A stretch of DNA of 64,000 bases from Dillenia suffruticosa (GCA_033439265.1 JAVTVX010000013.1:16472500-16536499), one strand, 5' to 3'. Shown: positions 29,561 through 42,946, counted from the first letter of the stretch. A program made the numbers and translations. The notes: a model not told the origin generated them from the sequence alone.

Positions 29561-31070
29561 TATAACCTCTCCAAAGCAGAAATTGCTTTCCAATTGCAGA
29601 ATATGATGAACTAACTAGAGCACCAATATCATGGCCCCTTTGCTCAACTGCTTGACCTCTTTCTATTAATATAACATCAGCACCAAGTTCAGCAAGAACA
29701 AAGGTTGCAAACAATCTTGATGGTCCGGTACCAACTACTGAAACACTAGGCTTTCTTGTTGTAAAGGCACAAATTCCCAGGGCGGATGCTCTGCACAATC
29801 TCAATATAACGTTTAGCTTCTTCCACCATCTTACAATCACATAATATGCTAATCAAATCACCAGAAACCTTTTCAGGGAATATACGTTCTATAAACCAGA
29901 CTTTGGGCTCCAACTGAGCAATAAAATCCCAGGGACGAGGCTCCAGACTCGAGTTTACATGCATAGATGTCCACACCGTAAACAAACTTCCTTCTAAATC
30001 TGAAAATAGAAGTAAAATGTCGACTAATATTCCAAATAATTATACATGTTACTCCGAATGCGCCCCTATGTTTTGAAGGAGATTCGTAAATCACAAAAAT
30101 ACCATGAAATGAGAGTGTATGACTGCCAAAAATAAACAATCATGAACTGGGTCCACTTGACCACAGTTATTATATGACCCATGATCTCTGACTCCAACAT
30201 TCATGACATGAGCACCACTATTCACCTTAACATCACACGTTCAATTGATCAAATGATAACCGATAAGAGGGTTCAGAAGTACCAACTGCAAATAAGATGT
30301 GAGTACAAGGTGGCTCACCTGGTGCACTTCTCGACATAGTGTGGGGGAGGGGGGAGGGGGCAGATACATGAAACATGGACCACGATAAAATTATAAAATT
30401 TACACCATTGTAAGATACAAAATGTCATATTGTATCATGTCCATATAGCAGGGCAAAATCCAATGTGACAATTGCATTTTTAATTTACAGCTCCAAAAAA
30501 CACTGTGCGGCCTTGGGTTATCATTTCAATTGATCGATATTTTAGGTCCAAATAGCATTACTCATTAGTCAGTTGGAAACAACATTACAATTTGCATACC
30601 AAAAAACAACAAAACCTCATCCACCCATTACCAATAACCAGTACCATAAATTTAAAGCCATCAAGATGTAACCTTTATTGCATCGAAAGATTTACGAGCA
30701 ACAGTAAAAGCACCCGGTGGCATCATTGAAGCAAACTACCACAATAAGACAACAACCACATATCAAATTAACTATAATAACATCAAGAGAGAGAGAGAGA
30801 GGGGTACAGGAAATTTAAGAACTTTGGCGATCTCTTGAAGAAGAGCATCAGAAACCCCAAGAAGGTCCATTCCAGGATCATTATAAACGGAGATGCCAAG
30901 CTTTTAGAGCGTCTCCAAGAGCCTTCGAATTTGTCTTTTTCATCAACATCACCTCGTGGGGTTATGTGTTTGAGCCTCTTCTTCTCCGAAGGGTATCTGA
31001 GCTTTCCCGTTCTCGGTTGACTTCTTCGCGCACAGGATTTGAATAAATCTGGAAGGCTTGGAGCGAGAGA

Positions 31071-32261
31071 ACGATAAAAAAATTAGGGTTCAAAATAGGA
31101 TTGCCTGAGGTTGAGGGGGAGAGAGAGTGTACACATGATCATTTGCGTTTGCAGGTGAATTCAGCTGTTTTTGGTGGATAAACATAAAATAGTTTTTTGA
31201 AAATGATAAAAGGAAAGGGATGGGCCAGTGGCCCGATTATGGCCCGATTAAGCCCAGCCTTGTTTATGCATAAACTTGGGCACGACAAGCCTATTTTGGC
31301 ACCGGAGCAGACTTGAGCCTCAAATCCTTGTCTTTGGCCCAAACTAAACGAGGCCCATACATTGCCCAACTCTCGTCCCCATTCTGCGGTCTCACATTTT
31401 TGTCCTCTTTTGGAATTGTGAATTGGCACGTCTGTTGGGACACGGAACAAATTCTATACTTGATAATTGCATTAAATACCAACGCTGACACGTAGATCAA
31501 GATCACTCTCGCACACCATTCTTCTGTTTTATGATACCTTTAGTTTACTAATGCCAAATGAGTGCCAAATGAGTGATTGATTATTGGATATTAGATTTTT
31601 TAATTAAATTTTAAATTTTAAATTTTAAATTTTAATTTTAAATTTTAAAAATAAGAAATTATATCAATAAAATCATCTCTAATAAAATTTCTATAAATAC
31701 TTAATTAAAATATGATTTTAAATTTATAATAATATAAAAAAAAAAAAAAAAATCCTGAACGGATTCCTACCCTGTAAGAATAGAAATTTTGTGATCACGT
31801 GACATCCACCGAGTTTTGTCTTCATAACACGTTATCTTCCCTTCATGTCAAGACATTTTCTTTGAAGACTTCTTTTTTTTTTTTAATCTTTTACATGCAT
31901 CGTTTTTCATATCACGTAAAAGGCGTACAACTGTAAAAAAGTAAGAATTAATCAGTTTTCAGATGACCAATTTCATCATTATTCAAAGTTGACGACGGAA
32001 CATTGCCCAAAAATAATAATGATGATCCAACGTGTAATTTTCACAAAACTATGGGGAAGGGAGTAATTTTCCTTTTTTTTTTAAATATATATATAATAAC
32101 ATTACACATAGTTTATTCAATATATTTGCCCGGAATACATAACTTATAAACCCTTAAACATTATCTTGCAGATTTACTATAGAAAAATAGCAACTAAATT
32201 TTCCACCACCACTCAAAAAAGAATAAAAATGTGACCCGATAGGCAAAAAGAAACGTTTTCT
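31071..32261. other. Spacer
   Basis: No gene recognised. It includes a low-complexity ATTTTAAATTTTAAATTTTA stretch near 31605-31650 and AT-rich sequence up to the hAT element. Confidence 0.4.
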
Positions 32262-32269
32262 GCAGCCGA

Positions 32270-32751
32270 CAATGTTATCAGAACCGTACCGTATATTGAC
32301 CCCTAAAATTCAAAAATATGGTTGAACCGATTGGACCGTGGATCAATATGGTCGAACCGCTGATTTTTTAATAATAATTAAATATATATATATATATAAT
32401 CAATAATTATTTTTAAAACTTATATTGATAATTAAGAATTAAATAATTAAATTATAAAGTCATATATAATATAAATTAAAATCATAATATCAAAAATTGA
32501 TAGTTTCACATCTCATAGAAATTTAAAAAAATAAAAAAAATCTTTAAAAAAATATTTTTTAGGTTTTAACCCTAAACTGCGATTTTTTAAAACCGACGAT
32601 TCAACCTCGGTTCACGGTTGAACCCCGGTTCAACCGCGGTTCAGTCCGATTCAATTGTAAAACGGTATTTTTATTTAACCGAACCGCAAAATTATTAAAA
32701 GAAGGGTTGAACCGGTTGAACCGACGGTTCGGTCCGGTTTTAATAACACTG
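32270..32751. mobile_element. Non-autonomous hAT element (MITE), 482 bp
   Basis: Terminal inverted repeats are CAATGTTATCAGAACCG at the left and, reverse-complemented, CAGTGTTATTAAAACCG at the right (14 of 17 positions agree). The element is flanked by perfect 8-bp direct repeats GCAGCCGA at 32262-32269 and 32752-32759, the target-site length of hAT transposases. Subterminal regions are rich in CGGTTCAACC/GGTTGAACCG words, several in inverted order, around an AT-rich core. No transposase frame is present, so it depends on a related element in trans. It sits in spacer about 500 bp from the elongin B-like stop codon. Confidence 0.88.
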
Positions 32752-32759
32752 GCAGCCGA

Positions 32760-33244
32760 GCTCTTCAGCCATGAATAGCGGATGCCTTTATTTGTTTGAA
32801 TTTCCTTGTTTTGATTAGACGTCAGAGCAGGGAAAAGAGATTGCCTAAACCTAGTGTTCCTGGTTCAAATTTAAATTTAAACACTACAAAATGAGCACGG
32901 TACGACACAACACCAAAATTGGCTCATCACCCAAAAGCTAACCGTGTCTCTGAACATGACCTGTCCTTGACATGCAAAGTATACATGCATCAAAATTCAA
33001 GATGAGTAAATTCAGAAACACTGAGTTCAGGATGTTACCACATCTAATTTGCATGGAAATAGATTTCATTTCATACATGAAAAGCTCGAGTCTGACAAGT
33101 TAAAATGTTGGAACCAATTGTAACAGCTCATTTTCACAGAAGCAACCGGCATGGAACAAGTTTTATAGTAGCACAAGCAGAACCGCATATACTGGCAATA
33201 CAAACTCAGCAGCCAAGGTCTTCAAGCATGGACTTTGTTCACCA
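32760..33244. other. Probable 3' untranslated and downstream region of the elongin B-like gene
   Basis: No independent gene. The sequence nearest 33244 follows the stop codon of the minus-strand gene and is probably its 3' UTR; the polyadenylation site cannot be placed. Confidence 0.4.
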
Positions 33245-36048
33245 TTAGCCCTCGCCATCATGCGATTGGTAAAAGTCATTTGGTCGAATAATGTTGATGT
33301 CTTCAAATTCATTGTCATCTGTAAGCAAGAATGAAATCATACCGGTCAAAATTATGCACTGATCAAACACTTGGTCATAAGCAATCTCAACTTTTATCAA
33401 CCCGAGTTGATCAAAGAAAAAACTAATGTCAGCTATAGATTTCATCAGATTCTTCCGATGAAGGCCCATTGTTTTCCCTCCCACCATAAGCAACCCCTCT
33501 GAATTTCCTTTGAGATGATATTGATGCAGAAATTACTCAAAAAGGAAATATAATGAATAACAACACCATTTCTACAGAGAAGCTAACTGATCATGGGTCA
33601 TATTGCAAAGGTCAAGATCCAACATCTCCACACGCTAGATTTGCAATTTCGAATTCTTCATTGGCACCAGCTAGACATATGTTGCAGCTACAGGGTGCCC
33701 ACAAACTTAGAAAAGTTATCATACAGTAAGATCACATCGGGTACAGAAGAATTAAAGTTGATTTGGCAATTTCATTGTTTGATTAAACCAAAATATTTGG
33801 TCGGAATTATGTTTTAATTATCCCCTGAATGGATGAGTTCAATACATTCCTTGTGCAACCACAATGATCCTCTAAGCATGAAACTTCTTCCTTAATTGGT
33901 TCACAGAAGATATTACAGTAGTGCAGGAAATTACCATAGAAAATGCAAGTGCTCCAAATTCAGAAAAGAAGAGACATAATCATCCATCATTGAATTTGTA
34001 ATAGGTTAATTATAAGCGAAAAGTTTATAATGATCCAAAAACTGACAAGGCTATATAGACAAGCAATAGATACTAGCAGGACTCCATTCACAACAACTAC
34101 CAGCTAGGCTTAATATTCTTCTAATTATATAGGTTTTCTAAAACAACCCATAGAAGTTTCTGAAAGGCCTCAGTGGCAGCCTACAAGTTCATCAAAGCCT
34201 AAAGGTCTCTAAGCCCCTTCTCTACTTGGCAAAACTTTTCCTGAATTTCTATGAAGATCCTCACAATAGCCCTATAAGAGCAGCCAAAAAATTGAGGGGG
34301 CAAAAAAAAAACATATCACTGGTAGTTGATTTGACTTTTTAACCCAGTACATAATATCAAAAATTGAGTCATACTGTAACTAACTTTGATCTCTATTTGA
34401 GTCCTTCCATCCCCCTGGCAAAATTTCAAAAATATCTTTTGCTTATGTGAGAGGATTACCACCACCAAATAGCAAGGAGTAAGATCAACAGAACCAGATA
34501 CTACAAGACCACATGGACAGAAGAAGTTATCAAGCACTTCAAGCTAGAATCTGCTTGTCAAAACCACAGTGGACAAAACAATTAATCTATAGCCTGTGTG
34601 AAACAAATAATACCCAGCACCTAATACATAACCTATCTTAAGATACATGGCTTCCAAAATATCTAACTACTTTTTCTTAACAAGCATCATCAACTTAGAG
34701 CAGTTTCTCTGACCGAGAACTTTCCTCCCCCCCCCCCCACAAAAAAGAAAATAAAGGCTGTTAGAATCTTGCATAATATTCATTTGTCCAAATCCTTTAA
34801 TCTTTCAATCAACTGTAGAGCTCCACAATCATCAATTCAAACAATCCAATTTATGGAAAATTTTCATGAACCAACTAAACACTGCAAAAAAGATCATCTG
34901 ATAGGTCATATGGGAAGTCATGTAATTATTATGATCCAACAGAACCTATAACTCTCGAAACACTAGTGCATTTGCTTAAACCTCCATAGAAAATGTCTTT
35001 GATGTGCATGAGAAACTGCTTTCCACTCTGCTTATTTTCTCACTTTCTGCCATATCTTCTAACAAAGACGGCTTTCAGTATCATGCAGTAGCTCTGCAGG
35101 TGTTTTGGAAAAACTGAAGCTATGTTGTCAAAGAATGGGCCCTAAAAGTGATCTTTTACTGCTGTTACTTCCTAACAAAGAGCAACCTACAGGAAGTAGC
35201 TCTGCAAGTGTTTCTGATGACAAACTGAAGCAATTTTGATTTTTGTCAAAGAATGGACCCTATAAGTTCACCATTTCCAGTATCAAATTTCTTTACAAGA
35301 AAATACTTGCCAAAACATATACGAGAATGGTCACCATTTCCAAGCTATATCAAATTTCTTCACAAGGAACTACCTGACAAAACATACACAGGAACAACTT
35401 TCAAGAGGAAAGCAAAACTTTCCTCTAAATTCCTCAGCAACAGTAAAATTTTATGTTGCCATCACATCTTGGATCACTTGAGGAAGGTAAAATGAAGAAA
35501 ATAAACACTTCTCCCTCCAACTGGTCGAGTATAATAATGGGAGTATAAAGTACACTAGGTTCAGGTAGTATACAAACAAGATTTATAATCAAAATTCAGG
35601 TAAATTTTAGGAAAAATAAGCAAACCTTTTCTCAAGGTCAGTGCCACAACAGCATCATTCTCAACCTGAAAAGATGTAGAATGACAGTTCATGATATCAG
35701 TTTTGTACAATGCAGAAATTTCTTTCAAGATATAAAATAAAGAGACTTCAAAATTTTTCAATCCCCCAAATGCTAAAAATTATCCTCTGAAACAGCAAAT
35801 TGCAATTAAAGATGCCAACAATAGGCAGGTGCCAAATACATAACAAGAATTGAGTTAATCTGTACCTTTTGTTCTGCTAATGTTTTTGAATCTTCTAAAA
35901 TTTCTCCACTTCCCACCAGGATTAAACGCTGATCACTAACTGGCAGATCAATAAGAGCAAGTAATTTCTGCTTAATGTCTAGAATTGTCTCAGTTGGATC
36001 ACATTGTAGAAAGTAAGTTGTCTTACTACGCTTAACACGAATGTACAT
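33245..36048 (-). CDS. Ubiquitin-fold protein, elongin B-like, 98 aa
   Basis: A small single-domain ubiquitin-like protein. Minus-strand coding exons are 35866-36048, 35626-35665 (40 bases) and 33245-33318, all with GT-AG, giving 98 aa. The first exon encodes MYIRVKRSKTTYFLQCDPTE, a beta-grasp start, then DIKQKL and DQRLILVGSGEILEDSKTL, where ubiquitin has the LIFAGKQLEDGRTL segment. The short exon gives VENDAVVALTLRK, and the last gives DDNEFEDINIIRPNDFYQSH. The acidic C-terminal tail replaces a terminal Gly-Gly, so the protein is not a conjugated modifier. Elongin B relatives act as adaptors with elongin C in cullin ligases or transcription elongation; that role is inferred here. The start is chosen because the preceding TTTTGATGCAG is a good acceptor and plant homologues begin MYIRVKR. 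I believe the Arabidopsis counterpart is At5g57860. Confidence 0.85.
35087..35396. repeat. Two diverged tandem duplications in the last intron of the elongin B-like gene
   Basis: The first pair begins AGTAGCTCTGCAGGTGTTTT (35087) and AGTAGCTCTGCAAGTGTTTC (about 35197), both reaching GTCAAAGAATGG. The second pair begins CACCATTTCCAGTATCAAAT (35271) and CACCATTTCCAAGCTATATC (35332), both reaching AAAACATA. Both pairs carry many substitutions. Confidence 0.7.
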
Positions 36049-36051
36049 AGC

Positions 36052-39000
36052 CTGCATCAAAATACAAAAAAATTACATATATAGGAATGCATATATCCCA
36101 GGCAATGTTATGCACTCAGATTATTCTACGAAAAATCTTTTTGTCTGCTATGAACATCATCTTTCTCTAGGAGCAGGAGCCCAACTCTGATGCTTTCGAT
36201 TTGAATTATCATTAAATGACTAGAATGTAGAAGGTTACTGCAATACAACTGTGAGCATGAAAAGTACATGCAAAAAAAAAAAAAAAAGAACAAAATGTAT
36301 CGACTGGGTAGTCTGATGTTGAATACAGAAGGTTTCCTCAATACCTCCATATATTAGAGAGTCATGGTGTTTGGACTTAATTTGGGCCAAATCTACTGGA
36401 TTCAAATAGCACTCTTTCCCCTATTTACTTTTGAGAAGCAATGTTTTTTCATCAAATGTAAACCAAAACTAGGTCAATAAGAGATTTGACCACAGAAAAG
36501 GCTTTGAGCATATGCATCCCCAATTTTCATTATTAGCATTAAAAATACTATATTTACACACAGTGCTATTTCGTTATTTATGGAATGCTCAAATAAATTG
36601 TACAAAAACAAGTCTGTCCTTTATGAGACTATAGAATCTCAGGTTTCTAAATGGTTTCCTTAAGAAGATAGGTAATGTAATAAATCAAACTCTTCCCCTG
36701 AGGATAATATTTTTTAAGCAGTAACAGGAAAAGTATGCATTTTCAATAGCAAACCTACTAGTACAACCTGTGTTCTGCTATACTGCCAATAATCAGCACT
36801 TGTTTTGTAGGAGAAACTGTCACTGAAGTTATTTACATATGCAATCCTCACTTAAAATATACAATCGTGAAGAAAAGATTATTTTTCAAGTGAACCCACA
36901 ATTAAAGTAAACATATAAAACCTAATTTTAGACGATCAATATCTACATATATTACCACAAAGAAAAATAAATGCAATCCACCCAAAATAATTGCGCACTA
37001 GAATGAATCTACCAACAGATTCCTGGTACCATCAGATCTTGAATTCTATGATTCAGAAAAGCCACATGAGCACAATAAACCATTTTCAAATCTTTGTAAC
37101 TTTGACTGACATTTTTCTAGCTGTTGATCATATCCTGCCTTGCACACATAGCCCAATAAATTTCATATAAAACCACTACTCGCAATTTACATGCAGTGGG
37201 ACCAGAAACCCCACAATTACAAAAACAATTTACCTAGGCTCTTAAGATTTTCAGAGGTTAGAATTTCAGAAAGGTTTCGAACTAAAGAAAGATATTTTCT
37301 AGGAACCTTCAGCCCTCCAAATGCTCTGCCAAGCAACCCAAGCATCATCCTAATCAAAGCTTCATAGAAGGAGTTTCTCACTGAAGTTAGATTTCTTTCA
37401 AACACCAAACCAAGTTATGCATTTTACACACCATTGTCAAATTAACTCTTAAGAAACATAGACAAAATATAGAAGCCTTCTTATCAGATGAAATTCTAAC
37501 TAGTGCTAGGCATTTGTCTTATAACACCTCAGTGTTGTGTCACTGCACATCCTCACCTCAAATCAATATGATCCTAGACACTCACCCTAACCTAATCAGA
37601 TATCCAGCAGATGCAGCCTGCAACCAAAGGATTGCCTCTTGACCATGACTTTGTATTCATTTGTTATCTATTTACTCCCATAACAAGTTGTCAGAATCTC
37701 TTCCTTCCACCATATGTCCAATTATTGACAAAGCAAAGCTTGACAAACCAAAATCAACCCTCTGCTACCCAAAGCTCCATCTTTTGTCATTGAACAAGAA
37801 GCACAATCAGTTAGTTAAATCAAACTTGATCTCAACATTCATCCTACCCGCAAGGAACTACTCTATGATTTTGTACCTAAAAAGGAGAAGTTGGGACGAA
37901 TAATATATTGCAAAATGGCTAAGGGCAATTACCCCTTTTAGTAAGAGAAAATTTTCTTCTAATTAGCTATTACACTAATTGTTCATCTTAAACTTGTCTT
38001 TTAGTCCCCTTTTCTGCTAACCTATTGTCCTTCTCAACACTCAAAAGCATTTATCAGTAACAAGTCAAATACATCCAAACATTTCTAGAGAAAATGAAGG
38101 TAAAGCCATATATACTAGGAGCTCTAGCTCCAGTATAATCCAAAAGTGTGTTACATTTTGGTCATTGTTGGTCTTTTCAATCAATCCATATCCAATCAAG
38201 GGAATTGAACTGCACACTGTCAACCTGCAGTCTCCAATGAACAACCTCTTCATTGAGGCTCTCAAATTCTTCCACCTTCTTTATTTGCAATTCCACCACC
38301 ACTGTCCAACTCCTAAGTGTGAACTAACTCAGCCATGAAAAGAACCTAAACTTGTTATCTTCTACTTAAACAAAAGAGTCCTGCCTTCAAATGATATTTC
38401 AATTTTAGCCGATAGTTTCTGAATACCACATCATTATATCTGGTCTGGACCTCTAGCATAGAATCTTGTAATTTCATGTTAATTTTAATCTCCTTTTATA
38501 AAATCCAAGATCCCCAAATATGGTCTCTGCCAGCTCTTCAAAGTCTTTTTGAGAACCTTCAAGCTCTTGCAAAGAGAAAAGTAAAACCACAGATTTAATA
38601 ACAATTCCCTGATCATGAAATTTCATTCCAGCAACATTTTATCAATCCTGATAGCATTTTCCTTGGACTTAAATAAGAGAAGGATAAAAGGTTACTAAAA
38701 GAATGTCACAGAACGGCTCAAGAGTCACTAAACATATTTCAGTCTGATTCTGATATTATTTCCACTTATAAATCATGTTTGGCGTTTAAAATGAGTCAAA
38801 GATAGCTTTGCAGACTGTTCCAGAGACTTTCAGAAAAGATTTAAATATGTCAAATAATTGATGGTGCAAACGACCACCATATATGACAAAATTCTTACTA
38901 AGCTGGATTATATGAACAGTCAGTCTCACACATTTGCCTTCTAAAGTCAATTTCTAGCATCAATAGAGTGAACAAGAGAGGAAGAAGGGTAAATCAAAGA

Positions 39001-40163
39001 AGAGAATAGGGAACTCCACGCTTACCATTGTGGATTATTCTGCAAATGAGAGCTGCAACAACCAAGTGTCCCCCACTTCTGATGGTCCTTTTCTGAATAG
39101 GCAGTTGAATGAATGGATCAGTATTACATTTGAAGAAGTCCAACTCATTAAGGATCTTTGTACCAGAATTAAAAGAAGGATATATTGGCAAATATATGGG
39201 AAGAAAAATTCAGTCATCATTCCTGACCGTGCTTCATCCCAAATTCAGTCATCATACATGAACATAGTTGCACTATATTTGGAGTTTTTCCTTTCTTCCA
39301 AATCACAAGTTCACCCCATACCCTACTGAGATCTTAAATTCTCAGTTTTGATAAGAACTTATGGCACAATATGTTTTCAAGCTTTCATTTTGCTTTTCTT
39401 TAACCAAGTTACTCTCTTTGCCATCCAAATTCATAAACCAAAGTTGAGTGGCCACATTGAAATTCTAATTGTATATGACTATCGCTATTTGGACCGAAAA
39501 GAAGTCAATAATTGAAATCACAAAATATCACACAATTCTTTGGTCAACAAATTTCTGCCATGTGCACGTCAATGACTTTCAGTAGTTAAAATCCCAGTTC
39601 CGCCAATAAGATTTACAATTTTATTAAAAGTTTGATCCATATGTAGTACAATTCCCGTATGATTCTAAGATTCTACACTTAAAAAGCGTCCCAAAAGAAT
39701 CCTAGTTATTTAGTGATTGATAATTTCAATTCATGTAGCATTACTGATTTTATAACTTCTTAAGGACTATAGATTCATTTGATAAGAATTAAAAGGAGGA
39801 AAGAACCCTCTTTGTACTGGAAATTCCCAAACGGACTCGGCGTTTCAAATCCATCCAGTAAATAAATAAATCTGTTGAGCCTGTAACTCCTTAAAGCATA
39901 ATTTTAAGTATTTCCAAGTTGCCCTAGCATCGTCTTATTGTTATCGACACCTCGCGTGCATCATTCTTCAGTTTACAAAAATTATTCCGAAATTACTCCA
40001 ATTTTCAAGAAAACCTAATAATTCCCAGTCAAAATTTTCGGTTTCTCATCAAAATTGAAGAAATTTAGCACATTTCCGGGCACCAATTGATCGACTCGAT
40101 GAAATACTCCGACATCTTAGAATCAAAAGTACACACAGGGACAAGTGCTAAGCAGAAGAATTG

Positions 40164-40200
<37 letters not shown>

Positions 40201-40297
40201 AAAAGCAACTAAGTCAACATGTAATATACCAAAAGAGATAAACAAAGGTAGTGGAAACAACGATGATTGATAAAGAGATTGAAAATTCAGTTCGAAC
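36052..40297 (-). other. Inferred leader intron of the elongin B-like gene
   Basis: Non-coding by all signs: no recognisable protein domain on either strand. One exon-like patch at about 39022-39130 on the minus strand reads PFIQLPIQKRTIRSGGHLVV and is followed by ATG|GTAAGC, but I cannot match it to a family. A (GA) tract is at 40168-40197. Confidence 0.4.
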
Positions 40298-40343
40298 CTG
40301 AGAGCTGGCTGACTCCACTGTAGCGTCTGCTCTCTGCTCTCTG

Positions 40344-40382
<39 letters not shown>

Positions 40383-40385
40383 GTA
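40298..40385 (-). other. Probable 5' leader exon of the elongin B-like gene
   Basis: A minus-strand leader-like stretch with a (GA)-type tract at 40347-40379 contains no ATG and ends CTCTCAG followed by GTTCGAAC, a usable 5' splice site. Joined to the acceptor at 36051 it implies a leader intron of about 4.2 kb. The donor is not a perfect consensus. Confidence 0.45.
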
Positions 40386-41711
40386 AATACGCTTTCTTGA
40401 AGTGACTAAAATGGAGATTTGAAGCAAGATTTGCTTCTGGGCGTTAAAGCCAGATCGAAATTTGAGTTCGGCTCGGGAACGAACCGGTAACCCTTTTAAT
40501 TTGTTTATATATTTTCGGGAATTTTTACTTATTCTTTACTCATGTAATACTTTACAATTAAAAAAAAAAAAAAGAAAAAGGAAAAAGGCATGAGACATGA
40601 TTTGTATGATTTCAGGTTTTCACGTAGCAAATGAGACAATATAAAATTATTTATTATCATATAACACAAAATATATAATCTAAAAAGACATATATGAAGA
40701 GGTATTATTTTGGATTGTTGGTTAGAGTTAAAAATATTAAATATTTTTTGCTAAATTTTTAGATTTTAATTTTAAAAATATGAAGAGAATTCGTATCTTT
40801 GTGAGTTAGATAATTAACTTAAGTTAAATCGATTAAAATTAATAAATTGATTATCAAATATCAATCGATCATATAAAAAAAATTAAATGAATTTGAAAGT
40901 AATAATTATCTCATAATTTTAAAAAAAAAAATCCCCATGTAATATATTTCCTCCGAGTTTATGGTTTCGTCTCGACAAATTTGGTCAAAAGCGATAAATC
41001 ACATGGGTCAAAACTAGCATGAGCACAATTCTATCAAATAGAAATTATACAAAACTAAAATAAATATATAAATAAATTTTCAAAATCCCAAACCAGTAAT
41101 ATAAATTTCTAAAATCAAGGTAAATTTTCATAAAATCTGTGATCACTATTATTTTTTTTAAATTACTAGGTTGTGTGTTGACGTCTCACTTTTCTCTTTT
41201 TATTATATTATTTTCTAGATTTATTCTCTTCTTTATCTTAATTGATTAGGATGAAGGTAGAAAAACAGAGGAAGAGGGAAAATAGAGGAAGACAATAAGA
41301 AAAAAAGACATAGAAGAAAACAGAGAAAGACAATGTTCTTGACGAAGACAATGAGAAAAAAGGGATCGAGAAAAATAGAGGGTGACGGAAAGAAAGACAA
41401 AAGATATGTGAAGATAAAAAAAATTTATGAAGATTGAGATAGAAAGAAAGAGAGAAAATCATAAATTATCGATGATAACTGAGAGAGATAGAGAGAGCAA
41501 AGATGTAAAAATAAAAATCGACAGAGTTAAATCGAAAAAATAAAAAAAAATGAGAGAAAAAAATTGGCCACTTAATCAATTAATCGAGATAGAGATAAAT
41601 AAGATATCACAAATAGAAGAGAGAATAGACTGGTTGAGGCAATCTGATCCTGGCTTTTTTTTTTTTATTTCTTCTTTTAACCCTATTTTTTTAATATATT
41701 ATATAAATTGA
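40386..41711. other. Promoter-side spacer between the elongin B-like gene and the second copia element
   Basis: The first part is presumably promoter of the minus-strand gene. The rest is AT-rich; a purine-rich stretch at 41250-41560 (GAAAGA, GAGAGA words) has no coding signal. Confidence 0.4.
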
Positions 41712-42946
41712 AAGCATTCTATGTTGTATTTACAACGAAATAAATATTTAATATCCTAAAATTTATGGTCAGATTACTAATATTTTCGATATACGAGTTC
41801 GAAAAATGTCACCAATGAATCAATTTTCTTCTTGTTCACAATTCAAGAGTTTTTTTCATAAAATAGAAATTGTATATTGTATAGATCTATCTTCTTCATC
41901 ACAATGTGTTTGTTCTCTCTCAACCTTCAAGCATCATGGATGGTTATTGGGGAGTTGGAGTTGGTTTTTCTCTTAAAAAATCACTCCCTCCCTTCCCTCC
42001 ATTTGATTCAAATGGGTTTAAGAGAATGGGTTTGGGTCAAACCCATATGGGCGACCTGACTCAATACTCATAACTTATATTTCTTACTCGCACATGAGGG
42101 TTAGACCTATATTTTGTTCAATCACTTCCATATACCATCGATTTCATACAAACAAATGGATCGTGTGACCAGTGAATACATCGAGAGTTCATAGCTATAC
42201 AACGGTTAAGAATATATAGCAATTCAAGATCTAATATAATGAGGATATCAAGTCTCGCTATACCCCAGATCTCTTTTATTATATACAGAGTCACCGTACC
42301 TCTTATCCTTCTATTAATGAATAAGCACATATTTGACTCATCTCAACTATGCATTCACAATTATGTTCAGAACATCAAGTTAAAAACATAACTGGTTAGT
42401 TACATGCACCGCAAAACCGAATCAATCATGATCTATTAGTTACATGTTAAAGTAGCAACACTAAAATAAAATTTTAAAAAATAGGCAAAAGTCTTAAGGG
42501 TATTAAATGAGGTTAATTACAAACCTCTAGGTCTCACACAATGAGATAAAGGGATTTATTAACTCATTTCTCATAGGGTCACTGAAAGCTGATATGAACA
42601 CGTGCTACGATACATTTTCTATTTATTTAGAAATATATGTCTATTTCAAAATTATAATATATCGTACAGCTTTTAGTCCAAATATATCACGATATTGATT
42701 TAATTCTCTCTTCTTATAAATCCTCCAAAAAATCACTTTTCCAAGAGAAAACCACACCTGACTTCTAGACAAGTGTAATGGATTGTAGGAAATCTATTTC
42801 GATTATCAAATAAGTAAATATCAAGGATAATCTCATCTTAGTTCTGTACTAAGATGACTAATCTATGTTAATTATCCAAAATTAACATTGTCTCATCTCT
42901 ACATATCACACAGATATTAGAGACGATTGCTCGTGTAAGAGAGCCA
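41712..42946 (-). repeat. 3' LTR of the second copia element
   Basis: Begins TGAAAGCATTCTATG on the plus strand and matches the 5' LTR for its first ~375 bases. The inner end at about 42946 (CA) is set by a polypurine-like motif on the minus strand, CAAGTTTGGAAGA, just after the end of pol. Length is about 1.2 kb. Confidence 0.65.

Larger units (their letters stand above)
26235..31070 (-). pseudogene. PDE327-like FAD/NAD(P)-binding oxidoreductase, decayed and incomplete
   Basis: Scattered exons of a plastid-type FAD-dependent oxidoreductase lie in gene order on the minus strand. The N-terminal exon at 30816-31060 shows TGKLRYPSEKK and, in another frame, DLLGVSDALLQEIAKVLKFP. Next come PPGAFTVARKSFD (about 30672-30740), then 29567-30005 with EPRPWDFIAQLEPKV, the FAD-binding SVVGTGPSRLFATFVLAELG, ERGQAVEQRG and, shifted, LQLESNFCFGE. 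An exon at about 26575-26695 has LVHFGAPRNILIDGKPRLGT, and 26235-26457 has VKFGTRLNDLL and VVGHSARDTYE. At least three or four frameshifts, a TGA in the last exon, loss of the GGAGTWSDGK exon and of the whole C-terminal third argue against function. The second glycine-motif residue reads GTGPSR where the family usually has GSGPSG. The strand and order relative to AUG8 suggest this is the original locus, not a processed copy, since introns remain. Confidence 0.8.

Noticed and set aside
30340-30362. G-rich run as a G-quadruplex
   Set aside because: Only three separated G tracts are present, one short of the usual four-tract motif.
38994-39191. Exon-like minus-strand frame with a good donor after it
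   Set aside because: Not recognised, no partner exons found, and located inside the inferred leader intron; recorded only as a possible exon.
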